This document shows, in pieces, positions 34,659 through 46,119 of a stretch of DNA of 64,000 bases. The notes under the pieces are model-generated. The model searched no databases. It saw only the letters and a program-made list of their open reading frames with translations, and was not told the origin of the DNA. Numbering within the stretch: the stretch's first letter is position 1; each line of letters starts with the position of its first letter. The stretch lies in NCBI GenBank assembly GCA_021234155.1, contig JAJEKV010000078.1, positions 4,747,225 through 4,811,224 on the forward strand, read 5' to 3'. The stretch comes from Isoetes taiwanensis (Eukaryota; Streptophyta; Lycopodiopsida; Isoetales; Isoetaceae). Both the position numbers and the translations under genes were made by a program.

Positions 34659-37600
34659 CCTATCACCCAAAACCAGATTTTCTACACTCTACCAAGATTT
34701 TCTAGGCTCTACCAGATTATTATGTGGATTGGTGTGTTTAATCTAATCGTTTGATTGGGTTACATGGTACGGTGCACATATGGTTTGGGGCTCTCCAACA
34801 GATGGTCGTTCGTTTTCAATATCTATCCTCACCGGTGAGTGTCACCCTCTATTTTCCATTTTTGTTTTGGTTGCAATAAGTCTTGATGGTTTGGGGTCGC
34901 TTTGTGGTTCTGCATAGATTTTCTTCCTTCGTTTCCCTCTTCTTTTCGCCCTTCCTTTCGCATCGATCTGGGGCATACGCTTTTGCCCATCTTGATTCTT
35001 TGTTTCGTTTGGATCGGTTGCTGTTTGCTTCCCCTTTTCTCCTCTCTCTATCTTGTTTTTTGCTTGCTGGTGTAATGCGATTTTTATTTTGTTTGCTTTC
35101 GGATCGCCTTCTGCGACATGTTCTGGCAGCAGACTAAGCTTCGGCCTTCCCTTCCAAGCAAATCATATGGCTCTTGCTCCATTTTTTCTTGTATCTGCAT
35201 GCTTTCTGAGTTTTCGATTCCCTCTTTATCATTTCCATTGTCTAAGTTTCCTGAGTTTCGTGGCTTTCTTCCTGCCTCCATAGCCGGATCTCTGTAAATT
35301 TTGGGGTTGGGCGACTCTGTTGCTTGTGACTCCTTCATTCGAATCGATTCGCGATGTCTCCGCCCTATCTCCAACCTGTTCCTCCCTCCGCCTCGGCCTC
35401 CACTGCCACGCCAAATTAGCTGTCACAAATATCTCTTGGGGGATACTGGGGGGCGGTGCCCCTTGTCCTCTCTTGGCTTGGGGATACCAAGTCCCCGTGG
35501 CCCCCCTTCTTTTGCTTTGGAGGTTTGTTATTTTCTCGGGTTTTAGGTGTTTTTGGTTTCATGTTCTCGATTTGGTTCCCTTGTTCTTTTTAACTCTTCT
35601 AGTGTTTGCTCATGTTCTCCATGCTTATCCATGTTCTTTGCTTCTCAGAGAGGTTTTGCATTTTTTTTAGTAGCTATATTCAAGCATCCGCAGTACTCAT
35701 GCATCTAGAGCACTATAAGTTTTTTTCGTTTTGATATACTTTGCTTTTCCTATGAGGTTTGTGGATCATTTAATTCTTGCATTGGTCATTCCCTTCATCT
35801 TTGAGTTTTTTCATAAGGGATTAGGATAAGGAATTCCTTCTAGTTTCTTCTTGTTTGGGAGCTAAGATTAGGAGGAGCAGTTACGGTGAGTAGTGGTGCG
35901 GCCGGGATCTCCTTAATCTTTGCCGGGACACCGATCTAGGTATCCGATTTCAAGTTAATATAAGTTGTTTGATGATTTTTACTAATGATTTGGTCTTAGT
36001 AGTGTGGCTAGGTTGCGCAATTTCAACCTCGATTATGGTCTTTGGCTCTCTCCAATTGCCTCGTTCTACATTTTCCTCGAGTTTCGATTTAATATTGCAT
36101 TGCATATTTTTTGTTCCTTGTAAAAATATGCATATGAATAAACTAACTTCCTCGAGCTTTCCTTTGTTAATATTGCACATGTTCATATGTTATGCTCCGT
36201 GTTAGAGATGCATATGCATGATAACATTTTTCCATTTTTTGATATCCCAAATTTCCATGCTTTAGGCTTCTTGTAAGATTTGCATATGCATGCTCTGTTT
36301 CTACTTGCTCTGAGAGTGTAGATAATTCGGGTAATTTAATCTTTTTCATATGCGTAGTGACATCCTAAATGCCCTTCTCTAGGTGAGTAGGCTCTTGCCG
36401 ATTTTTGCTTCATGAATCTTTGTTTCCTTTCTTACCTATGTCATTCAGAAGTTGTTTAGGACAATATGTTATTATGTTAGCTAGTGCCATAGTTCCACGT
36501 TTCTAACAGATTAACATGGGGCGAATATTGTAGAGGTGTAAATTATTTTTGATAGCTCTTTTCTCTGAAATGATGGAGCAACTTTCAACTTAATTGCGTC
36601 TAGCTTTGTGTCACCCTATGAATGTCTTTCTCCCCTTGTTCCATGTTTCTCGACTTACTTATTTGCTTGCTTGCTTAGAGCGGGTATGTTTTTTCCATTC
36701 TAGGCCATGTGGCATGTGTAAGGAGTGATTGCAATTCATATGGTTGTTTATGAAGTTGCTTAAAAGGTTCTTAGTAAGTAGTCGTGTTATTGCCTCAATT
36801 TTTTTGGAGACATGTTATAACAACTATGGTGCTACACATAAGGGTGAACCTTGCACCTTATCGATCACCGACATATCCTCACTCCGTTGTTTCTGGGATT
36901 ATCTATCATGCGCCATTACCAATCCATTGGTCTTCTTGCATTCGGAGATTCATTTGAGTTGCTTCCTCCAGGAGACATATGCCTAGAGGTCCTAGAAAGC
37001 GCATACACAAGGCCAGGGGATTTCCAGGAGGTATTTTTGCATTTTGTATTGACTCTTATGGTTCCATCGTGAGAAAGCCATGGCATTTTACTCTTTTGTA
37101 CACGGATGTTTTTCTTTTCTTGATAAGTTTGGGCAAATATTATGTTTAGCATATGGCACATTGGGCTCATTTTTTCCAGCTCTATATCATTTGGTATTCG
37201 TTGTGTTCCATGTTTCTAGTTCTACAAGTTGCCTACTTCCTGGAGTGCTAGATTGCTCGATTATCTCAAAATAGCCATTCTGGTGGTAAATTTGCACGTT
37301 CTCAAGTTGTTTGTGACAAGTGGTAAATTTGCATGTTCTCAAGTTGTTTGTGGTTTGGTAAGCGTCTGGCATCTTGCATAGATATTACATTTGTTAGGGA
37401 TATTGGTGACCTTATTTTGCAGGCTATGTTGTCCATATTTATTCTTTGCTATTTTGTGTTTGATGAATTTTGTTCGTTCCTAGGTGTTTGTTTCCGTTTT
37501 GGTATTCCTCGTGCTTGCACTACTCCAATTTCTCGTATGGATTTCATTATCGCTTATTTTTCTAGTTTCTTTATTCATATTTACTCCATGGCTCTATGAT

Positions 37601-39705
37601 TTTCTGTCCAAGCCTCTGGTGTTGTTGCCCGACTTTATTATCTTTGGTCATGAGGTTTTTCCGAGTTGTATTGCTCTTTGTTCCATTATTTTGTGATAGA
37701 TTTCATTTTTCATAGATATACTTTTTTGTCGTGCATCTCTGTCTCATAGAGCATTAATCTACACTTAGATTGTTGCATTGTAGATTTTGGTTCCTTACCC
37801 TTTTCTAGTATCTTTGTGGTATGCTTTTTCTGTTGTTTCTTGAATTTGTTGCCTATGTTCTTTGCATTTTTTGTAATGTTATTTTTTGTTCCCTTAATCC
37901 CATTTGATCCGGAAGATTAGCTTGTTGTGCCATGGCTCTATCGCACCTTTACTTCAATTGGAGTTAGGTCTTTTTAGGTGCCTTGTGCTTACTTTCAAGT
38001 TGTTCAAATCGGGTTCCATTCTTGTTCTTCCTCATAAGTCTCGTTTGTTCTATGGTTAAGTTCCTTCTAGTGCTCCATTGGCTCCAATATGCTTCTTCAA
38101 TGCTATCGATCCTATAGATATGTTGGTCTTTCTGGCTGTGTTGTTCCTTTTAGGCGTAGTTTGGGCACTGGTCTTGTGATGTGGGCTCTTGAATGTTTTA
38201 TTTATCATCTTAGGCTTTTTTTTGTGGGTTGTTCCTACCCTTTACTTTTGTCAAACTTATTCTTCTTGAAATGTGCTCTTGGCGGGTTTATTATTTCACT
38301 TTTTGTCTTTTAAGTTTTCATATTTCTTTGTTCTTACGTCATATAGTTCGACGTCATATAGTTTGTGCTCAAGCATGATTATTTATTGCCTCATAATAGA
38401 GTTTAATAGGCAGAGCATGGTTATACTTTTTTTGCTAGAAAGATTGATATGCAATTTGATCAGTCCTTTCAGATATGATATGAGTTAATTATGATAGCCC
38501 TCTAGTGGTTCCGAGGGTGCCATGTTTTTCTTGCTTTATTTCCGGTGATTCCTTTTCGTCCAACTACCTTACTTCATGTTGGTTCGTCTTTCACTGCTTG
38601 TCTAGTCTCATTGATCACATTGAACACTGCTCCGTCGTTTCATTTGCGTCATTACCATCCATCCATCCATCTTTCCATTTGGGTGGTTGTCGTAATATTC
38701 GTTGAATTTGTCTGCGATGTTCTGACTCAATGTCCCATTACTACTATAGCTTTCCTGCTCAGTTTGATATATTTTCTAGGTTTGATCCGGTTCGGGTTTG
38801 TCAGTTAGTCTTAGAGTCTTAGTGCTTTTTAGTTCAATTTTTTGTTTGTTTTGGTCTTAGTTCAATTTTTTGTTAGTTCGCTCTTTGTATTTTAGTGTCA
38901 GTTTCTCTTTTAGTTTTTTCAGTTCATTTTTAGGCATTTTTTCTATGTATCCCTTTTTTCTCCATACATTCATCAAGTTCCTTTTTAGTTCACTCTCCTT
39001 CATTTATTCTTTAACCTCTTAAATCGCCTTGGTTCCTTTCTCTATTTACTACTTGCTCCAGTTCTTTATTTGTCCTTTCAATTTAGTTTAACGTCTTGAA
39101 ACGACTTGGCTCTTTTGCTGTTTTGTCTGGCCCTTGTAGTCAACTTGATCTTGGTTACCTTGTTCTTCTTTATCCCATTGATCATGTGTGCCTCGTCTCC
39201 CTTACTCATTTCACTGCATTTGCTCCACATTTGTTTTGCCATCTATTCTATTTTCTACTTCTGCCATTGGCCCCTTTTTTTGGCCCCCATTTTTCTTCAG
39301 TCATTCTAACTTGCTCATTTCGTTTATTTTTTTCCCTCTATTTATCCATTTGCTCTAGATTCCTCTTTGTCCTCTCATTTCAGTTGCTCATTTCGCCTCT
39401 TCCATCGTTTTAGTTCTTCTGTTCCTTATTTGTCCATCGTCTTCGTTTGTTTAGCTCTTCTCCTTCTTTTCCTTGATGTTCATTTACCATATTCTTGCCT
39501 TTTACTCTGTTTATCCTGATTTCTTCGCCAATTCTTCTTTGTTGTTCCTTTGTCTGATCCGTTCTAGTTGTCCTATTTTTTCCCTATTTTTCCTTCATTT
39601 CACTTTTGTCCCATTTTACCTAGTCAGCATAGTTTGCTCATTCTAATTGAAGTAGATTCCTCTTCTATCGGCTAGTTGGTTGTATCATAGGACCCATCCT
39701 AGGAA
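34659..39705 (+). other. Long T/C-rich, ORF-poor tract
   Basis: Over 5 kb the plus strand is strongly pyrimidine-rich (runs of ttctt, tttgtt, cctt), so the many hydrophobic open frames (Phe/Leu/Ser-rich) are composition artefacts. Local duplications include ggtaaatttgca.gttctcaa with gttgtttgtg at about 37,283-37,355, and tacgtcatatagttcg twice at 38,334-38,360. No domain is recognisable. It may be the leader of a LINE or the interior of a large non-autonomous retroelement. Confidence 0.5.
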
Positions 39706-39855
39706 TGCCACGGTTCTATTGCGATAGCAATAGAACCGACATTACTTGGATGGGGACGCCTTTCCTCGCATCTCCTATTTATACCGCCTTCTTTCTCATT
39801 TTCAGTCATCGGCGTTCTCTTGAGCTTCTTTCCATTCTGCTCATTCCGGGCTCCA
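39706..39855 (+). repeat. 150-bp palindrome-headed promoter-like unit, copy 2
   Basis: Same unit as at 34,509, starting again exactly at TGCCAC with the identical hairpin at 39712-39737, and ending at ggctcca. The sequences flanking the two copies differ on both sides. It is not a confirmed LTR pair: there is no target-site duplication, primer site or polypurine tract. Confidence 0.85.
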
Positions 39856-41440
39856 CAAGTTTCCCACCCCCCCTCCCTCTGTTATATCTAAGCTGATTTG
39901 TCGTATCTACATCTGATTTTTCAAATTCTCATTGTTGGGGCTGTTCATTTTCCTATTAGTCGATTAATCATCTTTATGTATGTCTGTTTTTTTCTACACT
40001 TCTCGGATCGCCCTGCAGCCCCTGATAGTCCCCCATGTTTTCTTTCTATTCTCTTTAATGGTGTATATGTTCTTACTTTTCATTTGTTCCTCGACGTGGC
40101 ATTGTAGCCTACGAGGCTTACTTATCATTTCATTCTTTCTCGGCGTGGCACTGCAGCCTCCGGGACGTAATTTTCATCTTTATTTTCTCTCGGCGTGGCA
40201 ATGTAGCCTCTGAGACAGCACTAATCAGATGTTCTTTTTCGCGATGGTCATTCCGTGGATGATTCCTGATTGGTCGGCTGCTATTTCTTTCTCGGTGTGG
40301 CCTTGGAGCCTCCGAACCTTATTATTCTTTTGAAATTATATCCACTGATGCGCAAGGCGCTTAACTCCCTAACGGGTCTTTTCTCTTTTAGCCTTCATTC
40401 TGCAGGTTACTTTTGGGGAGTATCTTAGTTGTCACAGTGTGAGTGGTCATGCTTCATCTTTGGGGATCTTCGCCATCCTGTTTATCGGGGATCTGTTAGA
40501 TGATTGAGGCTAGCAGTTGAGCATCCCCTTTTGGATGCTTCAACTCTTTGTTTGGCGATCATGTAATTCAAGTTATCTCCATTTTGGTTCGAGCACTGCA
40601 GCATGTCGAGAACGTTGGCAGCTATCTCTCATCAGGGTTTTCATCGAAAACCCAGAAGGGTGGGATTTTTCATCTCAGTTGTCAGTCGCCTCACCTTTGC
40701 TTAACATGCGCGGCAGATGCTTCATCTTTTATCTTGTATTCTTTATTTGTCGTCATGCTCTCGATGATTGTCTAGTTTTGGAGCATTTCTCAAAAGTTTT
40801 TCAAAAAACTTCTACCCCTATTATGGGGGAACCAAAATTGTATTCAATGTTTCTAAAGAACTCAATGAGAACACCACTTCACTTATCGGCCAGTCCCATC
40901 CTAGGAATCTCCTATGCTAGAGTAAGTACATGATGCATCAGGCTCCTGTTTCAGAAGCATTTTTTTGTGCTCACACAACTAGATGAGATACGTACATATT
41001 GTAATGTTTATTTTTGATTGACAAACCTTTTTGTCGTCCTTCAAAAAAGGGGGTTTTTTTTTTTTGGAAGGGGGGGGAGGGGGGTAAAACATAATAATGC
41101 TACATATTGTAGTCTAAAAGTGTGGAAAACACATGAATAGTAGAAAAGGGTAATAATAATTGCATTGTGATTGATATCTAGATTACTCAAAAGTTTTATG
41201 GTTGCTTATCTTCTTATATTATGAAGTTGGGAACAGGAAGAGAACTAGGAGAAAATGGTGAAGCGCCTAAAATCTTGGATTTTTTGTCTTTTACCTCCAT
41301 TTTCTGTTCAAACTACTTTCTTGGCATTTTTTAGGAGAAATTGCTCGATTTCTTCACATTGACACCCGAATTCTTCTAGATTGTGAGCTAGCCTTGTAGG
41401 GACTAGCATTTTTCTGAAACTAGAATGCAAAGATCTATCG
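39856..41440 (+). other. T-rich leader ahead of the LINE ORF1
   Basis: Apart from the four-copy motif, the stretch holds no supported gene. A G-rich run at 41,049-41,085 (several GGGG tracts) could form a G-quadruplex. It probably is the untranslated leader of the LINE whose ORF1 follows. Confidence 0.4.
40090..40320 (+). repeat. Four-copy GC-rich motif in a T-rich leader
   Basis: Variants of ctcggcgtggcactgcagcc followed by tccgggac occur at about 40,092, 40,139, 40,189 and 40,291, separated by T-rich spacers; the first three are about 50 bp apart. The motif keeps a GTGGC...GCC pairing potential. Confidence 0.75.
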
Positions 41441-43575
41441 ATGGATACCAAAATTTTTGCAATTCTAAAGCAGGAAAATAGATTAATCTGTGGTTTTCTT
41501 CTAGGCCATCTATCTGATTTGTGGAACTCGCTCATCTACAGGGGTCTCTTTCCTCATCAAAACTTTCAATTTGAATGCTCCTTTGTTCTGGGTTGTGAAG
41601 AATTTGAAATACAGATCATTAATTCTTTGTTAGAGGAATTTCTTGGAACCAAGAATATTGAAGCTATTGCTACTATCCGAGCTTATAGTGAACAGATCGA
41701 CTCTAAAATCACTGTTAAATTGTACTCAGAAATTGAGTTAGGGAATTTCTCAAGAAATTAAAGGAGAATTCATACATTTCTTTTCTGCAATTCTGGCTCT
41801 GAGGAGGAATTCTAGTCTTCTCTCTCATAGATAGGATCTTGATCTTTTTTTCTAGCCCCATACTCCCTTTTCCCTCCTTCTTTCTCCATAATTGCTTTGC
41901 TATGCGCTTAAATAGCCCTTTGTTGCTTTCACCTGATCTTTTTCTCATGGATAATAAAAATTGCATTAGCCATAAATTTTTACCTTTGTTTCATTCCTTC
42001 TCTGCTCTGTCGCCTGAGGATCAATCTGCTCTTCTCCATAAGTTAAGCTCATTTCTTAAAAATTCAAAAGACTTTATTCTTTTTGGCAATTTTGCTAACT
42101 CTACAGATCAAAACAGGGTATGGATCCTAAAACTTTTAAAACTCCAATATGGGACAATTTCACCAAATATCCTGATATGTGGGGTCGTGTTCCACTTTTG
42201 AATCCTGTTTCTCAAATTCGTCTTCCATATGGGGTTACGAAACCATCTGTTGAGATTCAACCTGATGATACATATGATGCTGCCTTGAAGGAGCTTCGTC
42301 CAATCGAGGGAAGCAAACAAAAGCTCTATCATGGTATTTCTCTTGATCTTCCATCAATTCATATTAAAATGTCTTCTTTCAGAGATAATGCTATTCTTAT
42401 TAAAGTTACCAGAACAGGCATCCAGCTAGATAAGTTATGGTCCTTTTGCCTCAACTTTCAAAAGGGTGTTCTCATTAATGCCATGTATTGGCTAAATTTC
42501 CCATACATAATGGTGGAATGTGGTAGCCAAAGAACAACCAATTTTCTCTTAAAGCTTGGTTTCTTAACTTTTGAATCCCACCAACTGTCATTTCTCAAAT
42601 GGGACCCGAAATTGAACTCTGAGAGCTTGGACAACTTATGTGTTGCTTCTACAACCCTGCAGGGACTGAATTCTATCTATTGGAATGAAGAATGCTTCAA
42701 GCTTCTTTTCAATTCCATTGGTAATTACATCTGCACTGAATATTCTCCTTCCAGGTCTCCAAGAGTTTTTGTCCAGCTAGATCTATCTTAAAATATCGCT
42801 ACATCCATCCCTTTCTCTGATGCATTTGGCCAAAACTCCTATCTATCTTTGAGATGGTCTGGTTTACCTCCTCAATGCCAAGGTTGTTTGAAAAGACACT
42901 TCTGGTATAATGATTGTTCTCAGAAGAAGACAACTATGAACAGTGCTGAACTAATTCAAGTTGAACAGAATACTGATTTAGCATTCACTAATGGTGATGC
43001 AAATAAATTCAAGGGAGTTCACAGATCAGAAAAGTTAGTCAATTCAACTTTGACTAATCCTGAGCACAATCCTAGCCAAACTTTTCAATGGAACGGGGTC
43101 AATGGAAGCAAAAGGAGAATTAGAAATAACCAACTTAAAAGGTTTCTCAGTACAAGGACACTAATGACAAATCGGTTTATCATCAAAAGGAAAATTTTGA
43201 TGTTGGTAATTGCTCAGGAATAAAAGTTTTGCAAAATTATGAAAGAAACAAGGATAAAGGAAAAGCTCCAATTCAAGAAAATGAATTACATACAAACAAG
43301 CTTCATGATATGTTGAATCAGGTGATTGCAGATACCAAAGAAAATTATAACTTGCAGTCATACAATCTATTTGATCATCTGGCTCAGGCAAAAGTTAAGA
43401 GTGTTCCATTAATTAATAAAAGCCATACTACTCAGCAACCAGCTATATTTAAAGGTTTGAAAATCTGTGACCAAATACTGGCAGACAGTCATGCAAACGC
43501 TAAACAGTTTGGACCTAAAAAGGTATTTCAATCAAAAAGGAAAGTTCTGGATGGAATCTCAAAAGATTTGCCTAA
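41441..43575 (+). pseudogene. L1-like LINE ORF1, interrupted by a retrotransposon
   Basis: Open segments at 41441-41761, 42120-42791, 42849-43223 and 43229-43693 are in a row, separated by stops or frameshifts. They give an N-terminal part (MDTKIFAILKQENRLICGFL), a 223-codon segment including FRDNAILIKVTRTGIQLDKL and WLNFPYIMVECGSQR, then a zinc-knuckle-like GLPPQCQGCLKRHFWYNDC, then a Lys/Asn-rich tail. This order (DUF4283-like RNA-binding part, CCHC-type knuckle, basic tail) is that of plant L1 ORF1 proteins, which coat the LINE RNA. At 43,575 the ORF is cut by the inserted chromovirus; the frame resumes at 56,589. Confidence 0.65.
43571..43575. repeat. Target-site duplication, left copy
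   Basis: CCTAA directly before the TG start of the left LTR; the same five bases follow the right LTR at 56589-56593. Confidence 0.93.
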
Positions 43576-45220
43576 TGTGACGCTCCCTGCTAAACATACG
43601 GCGCCCAGCCGTATACCCGGCAGGAAATCCCCCATCCGGCTCAGCAACCGCATGGGCCCTTCGTCTACCCCGCACTCTCGAGGTAACTCTTAGTGCGGGG
43701 AGGGAACACGAAGGTGTCTTGCGCGCCCTTCCCCTATGGGCTCCTATAACAGCGGAAGCGATAACACGTCAGAACTAGCATAAAACATATACAAATACTA
43801 CCTCGGAGGGTAGTGCATCGCACATAAACCAATGCATAGATGGTAATCACAAACCATAAAACAGGAGAGCTCCTACCCCGGCTCAGACTCGTAAGGAGGG
43901 TGACTGACCGGCTAGGTCTCAAGATAGAGCAGACCGAGTCATGGCAATGGCGAGGGCTGGCATAGAACAATGGCTAGGGTTGACCACTCCATCCGCCCCT
44001 CCTGTGCATACTTTGCAGATGGGCTAGATGGGGCTCGACGGGGACTCTAGCCTCAGGAACGCATAATCCCATGGTATCACCCATCGGGACTACTCCAGGT
44101 TGCATCTCCCTGGTCCGATGAGGCAGGAAGGGTTGCATCTCCCCTTCCCAGGGTCTAGGGGTGCCGTGGGCGGCTAGAGAATCGTGGCGACACACGATCC
44201 GTACCCGACTGAACCCCCCAAAACGAGAGCCAAGCCATCACTTGCAGCTCTCGAGAGGCAGGGCAACACCATTGCCCCAGGAGGTGTCGGACCCATGCTC
44301 GGCCCACACGAAGTGACCGACCATAAGCCTAGCTCACTATGGGATCCCCCGAAGCCCCCACTCGGCAGGGATCCTCCCTCCACATTCCCTCTAGCCCCGT
44401 TATCTGGTGCTGAGTCATATCATAGCCTCCATAGCCCGGTGGGCGCCTATGCACAGGCCGCAACTAATAGGAACTAAGGGATCTACTCTAGGAGCATACT
44501 ACATATGGCCCTAGGTCTCTACCCCCCTTCCCAATACAAGAGGAGCAACATGATCAACCATCATCACATAATCATCATATCATGAGAATAATCATAAGAA
44601 GAACATCTTAACCTAATCATACAACCTAACTAAGGGTTAGGGTTCATTGATTAGGGTTCAAGATGTTGAATATGGGTTCTAGGATGGCTCTACTCTAGAT
44701 ACAAGATACTAGCACATCTGGAATGCTAATTCCAGATGAGCTATCACAACTACTACCCTACATACCTGCTCCTGATGCTCTCCCTCCAGATCCGTGTGCC
44801 TCCATGGTCTTCGACTCACGTGATGCTGCTCTTGCTCCAAGAACGAGTCTACCCTGCTGGGGCTGCTGCACCAGCCTATGCCACAACGAACGATGTTCGA
44901 AACGGGGTTTCGAACAAGTAGGTGAGTCTCTGGGTGCTAGGGCTGGAAAGAGGTCTAGGGTTAGGGTTTATGCCTATATAAGTTAGGTCCACCTAGGATG
45001 CTACGTGGCACCAATCGGGTGAGTCCTGCGTGGCGGTGCCCCAATAGGTTAAGGCCACATGGATAATGGCTTAACCTATGGTTGGCTAAGTTATGAGAAT
45101 AACTTGGCCATGCCCCCTAGTGCCACCCTTATGGTATACAAGGCTATGAATGATAGACTTGTATAGTGACGGATCCAGGAATATACGTATTTATAGCGTA
45201 TATTCCCCTGGACCGTCACA
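43576..45220 (-). repeat. 3' LTR of the nested chromovirus (1,645 bp)
   Basis: Starts TGTGACGCTCCC and ends GGACCGTCACA on the plus strand. In element orientation it has a TATA box (TTATATAGG, about 44,974-44,982) and just after it a telobox-like AAACCCTAACCC. Long open frames inside (e.g. 44184-44477) are also found in the other LTR and are not considered genes. Confidence 0.95.
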
Positions 45221-45236
45221 TTCTCCCCCCCTTAGG
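45221..45236 (-). promoter_or_regulatory. Polypurine tract of the nested chromovirus
   Basis: On the minus strand the sequence just before the 3' LTR is CTAAGGGGGGGAGAA, the RNA primer for plus-strand DNA synthesis. Confidence 0.85.
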
Positions 45237-46110
45237 ACAATGCTGTCCTCAGCATTGCGCTAAGGTGACGAACCTACCTTATACCTGCAACAAAACAACA
45301 TGTCATAACCTTTAATTTAGCTTAGCAATCGAGTTTTATTAGTTAAAGGTCAAAATTTAGGCTATATTTGTACTTATACAAAATTATATAGCCTTAACAC
45401 GGTTATTTCCTACGATAATTCAAACATTATTATAAGAGTTATTAGGGTTCATAATCTAAATTATGGCTCCCCCTAGCTTCTCGTAACGCGCTCCTCGTTG
45501 AGGTCCTCCTTCTACTTGCCTGCAAAAGGAGCACATTACGTTAGTTTAGTTAATAATTTGTGGTTTTAGGGGACCACCCCCCTTACCTCCTTGAGCCGAA
45601 TCACTGGCTCAAGGTTGTCCTACTACCTTGCCCAAGATCATGGCCCTTTCGGATTTGAGCTTAGGGATCATTTAAGATGCTCCCATCATTGCCCATGATC
45701 GAGTGCTACCTTGTACACGATCCCCGGATCAGTACACCCCGATGCATCATGCCCGAGGGTTTCAGCTAGGGAGCGTCTCCGCGATCCCATCATCGCGCAT
45801 GATCGCTTAAGCTTCACCATGACCCTCCTACGCCCGGTGTGCGTACCCGCATCGTGGCATAGAGATCATCCGTCGATGTCCCATCATCGCCCACCATGCC
45901 TCATTCCTCACTCACATGACCCTAATGGTCATGCGCACCTCTTGTGCGTGTGGCCTAGAGAGAATGCCCTAAAGGCGTATCCCATCATAAGCCCACCACG
46001 ATCCAAGGTTCGGCACATGCACCCTACTAACTAGAATGCATCGCCGGGCTTAAAACTAAGCGACAACATACTAGCTAACCACACGGCAAAGTCGGGGTCG
46101 ACCAAGTCGG
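45237..46110. other. Non-coding 3' region of the nested chromovirus
   Basis: Between the chromodomain-like end and the polypurine tract there is nearly 900 bp with no supported ORF. Repeated cccatcat..cccat/gcccat.atcg phrases occur at about 45,675-45,900. Confidence 0.5.
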
Positions 46111-46119
46111 AGCGACTCG

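Noticed and set aside
34509-39855. LTR retrotransposon with 150-bp LTRs
   Set aside because: TG...CA-like ends exist, but there is no TSD, no primer-binding site after copy 1 and no polypurine tract before copy 2.
34659-41000. Many hydrophobic 60-140 codon ORFs that look like membrane proteins
   Set aside because: They follow from T/C-rich composition; adjacent frames look equally hydrophobic and none has a family signature.
44184-44477. 97-codon ORF in the LTR (also at 55530-55838)
   Set aside because: It lies in both LTRs and has no domain features; LTR composition explains it.
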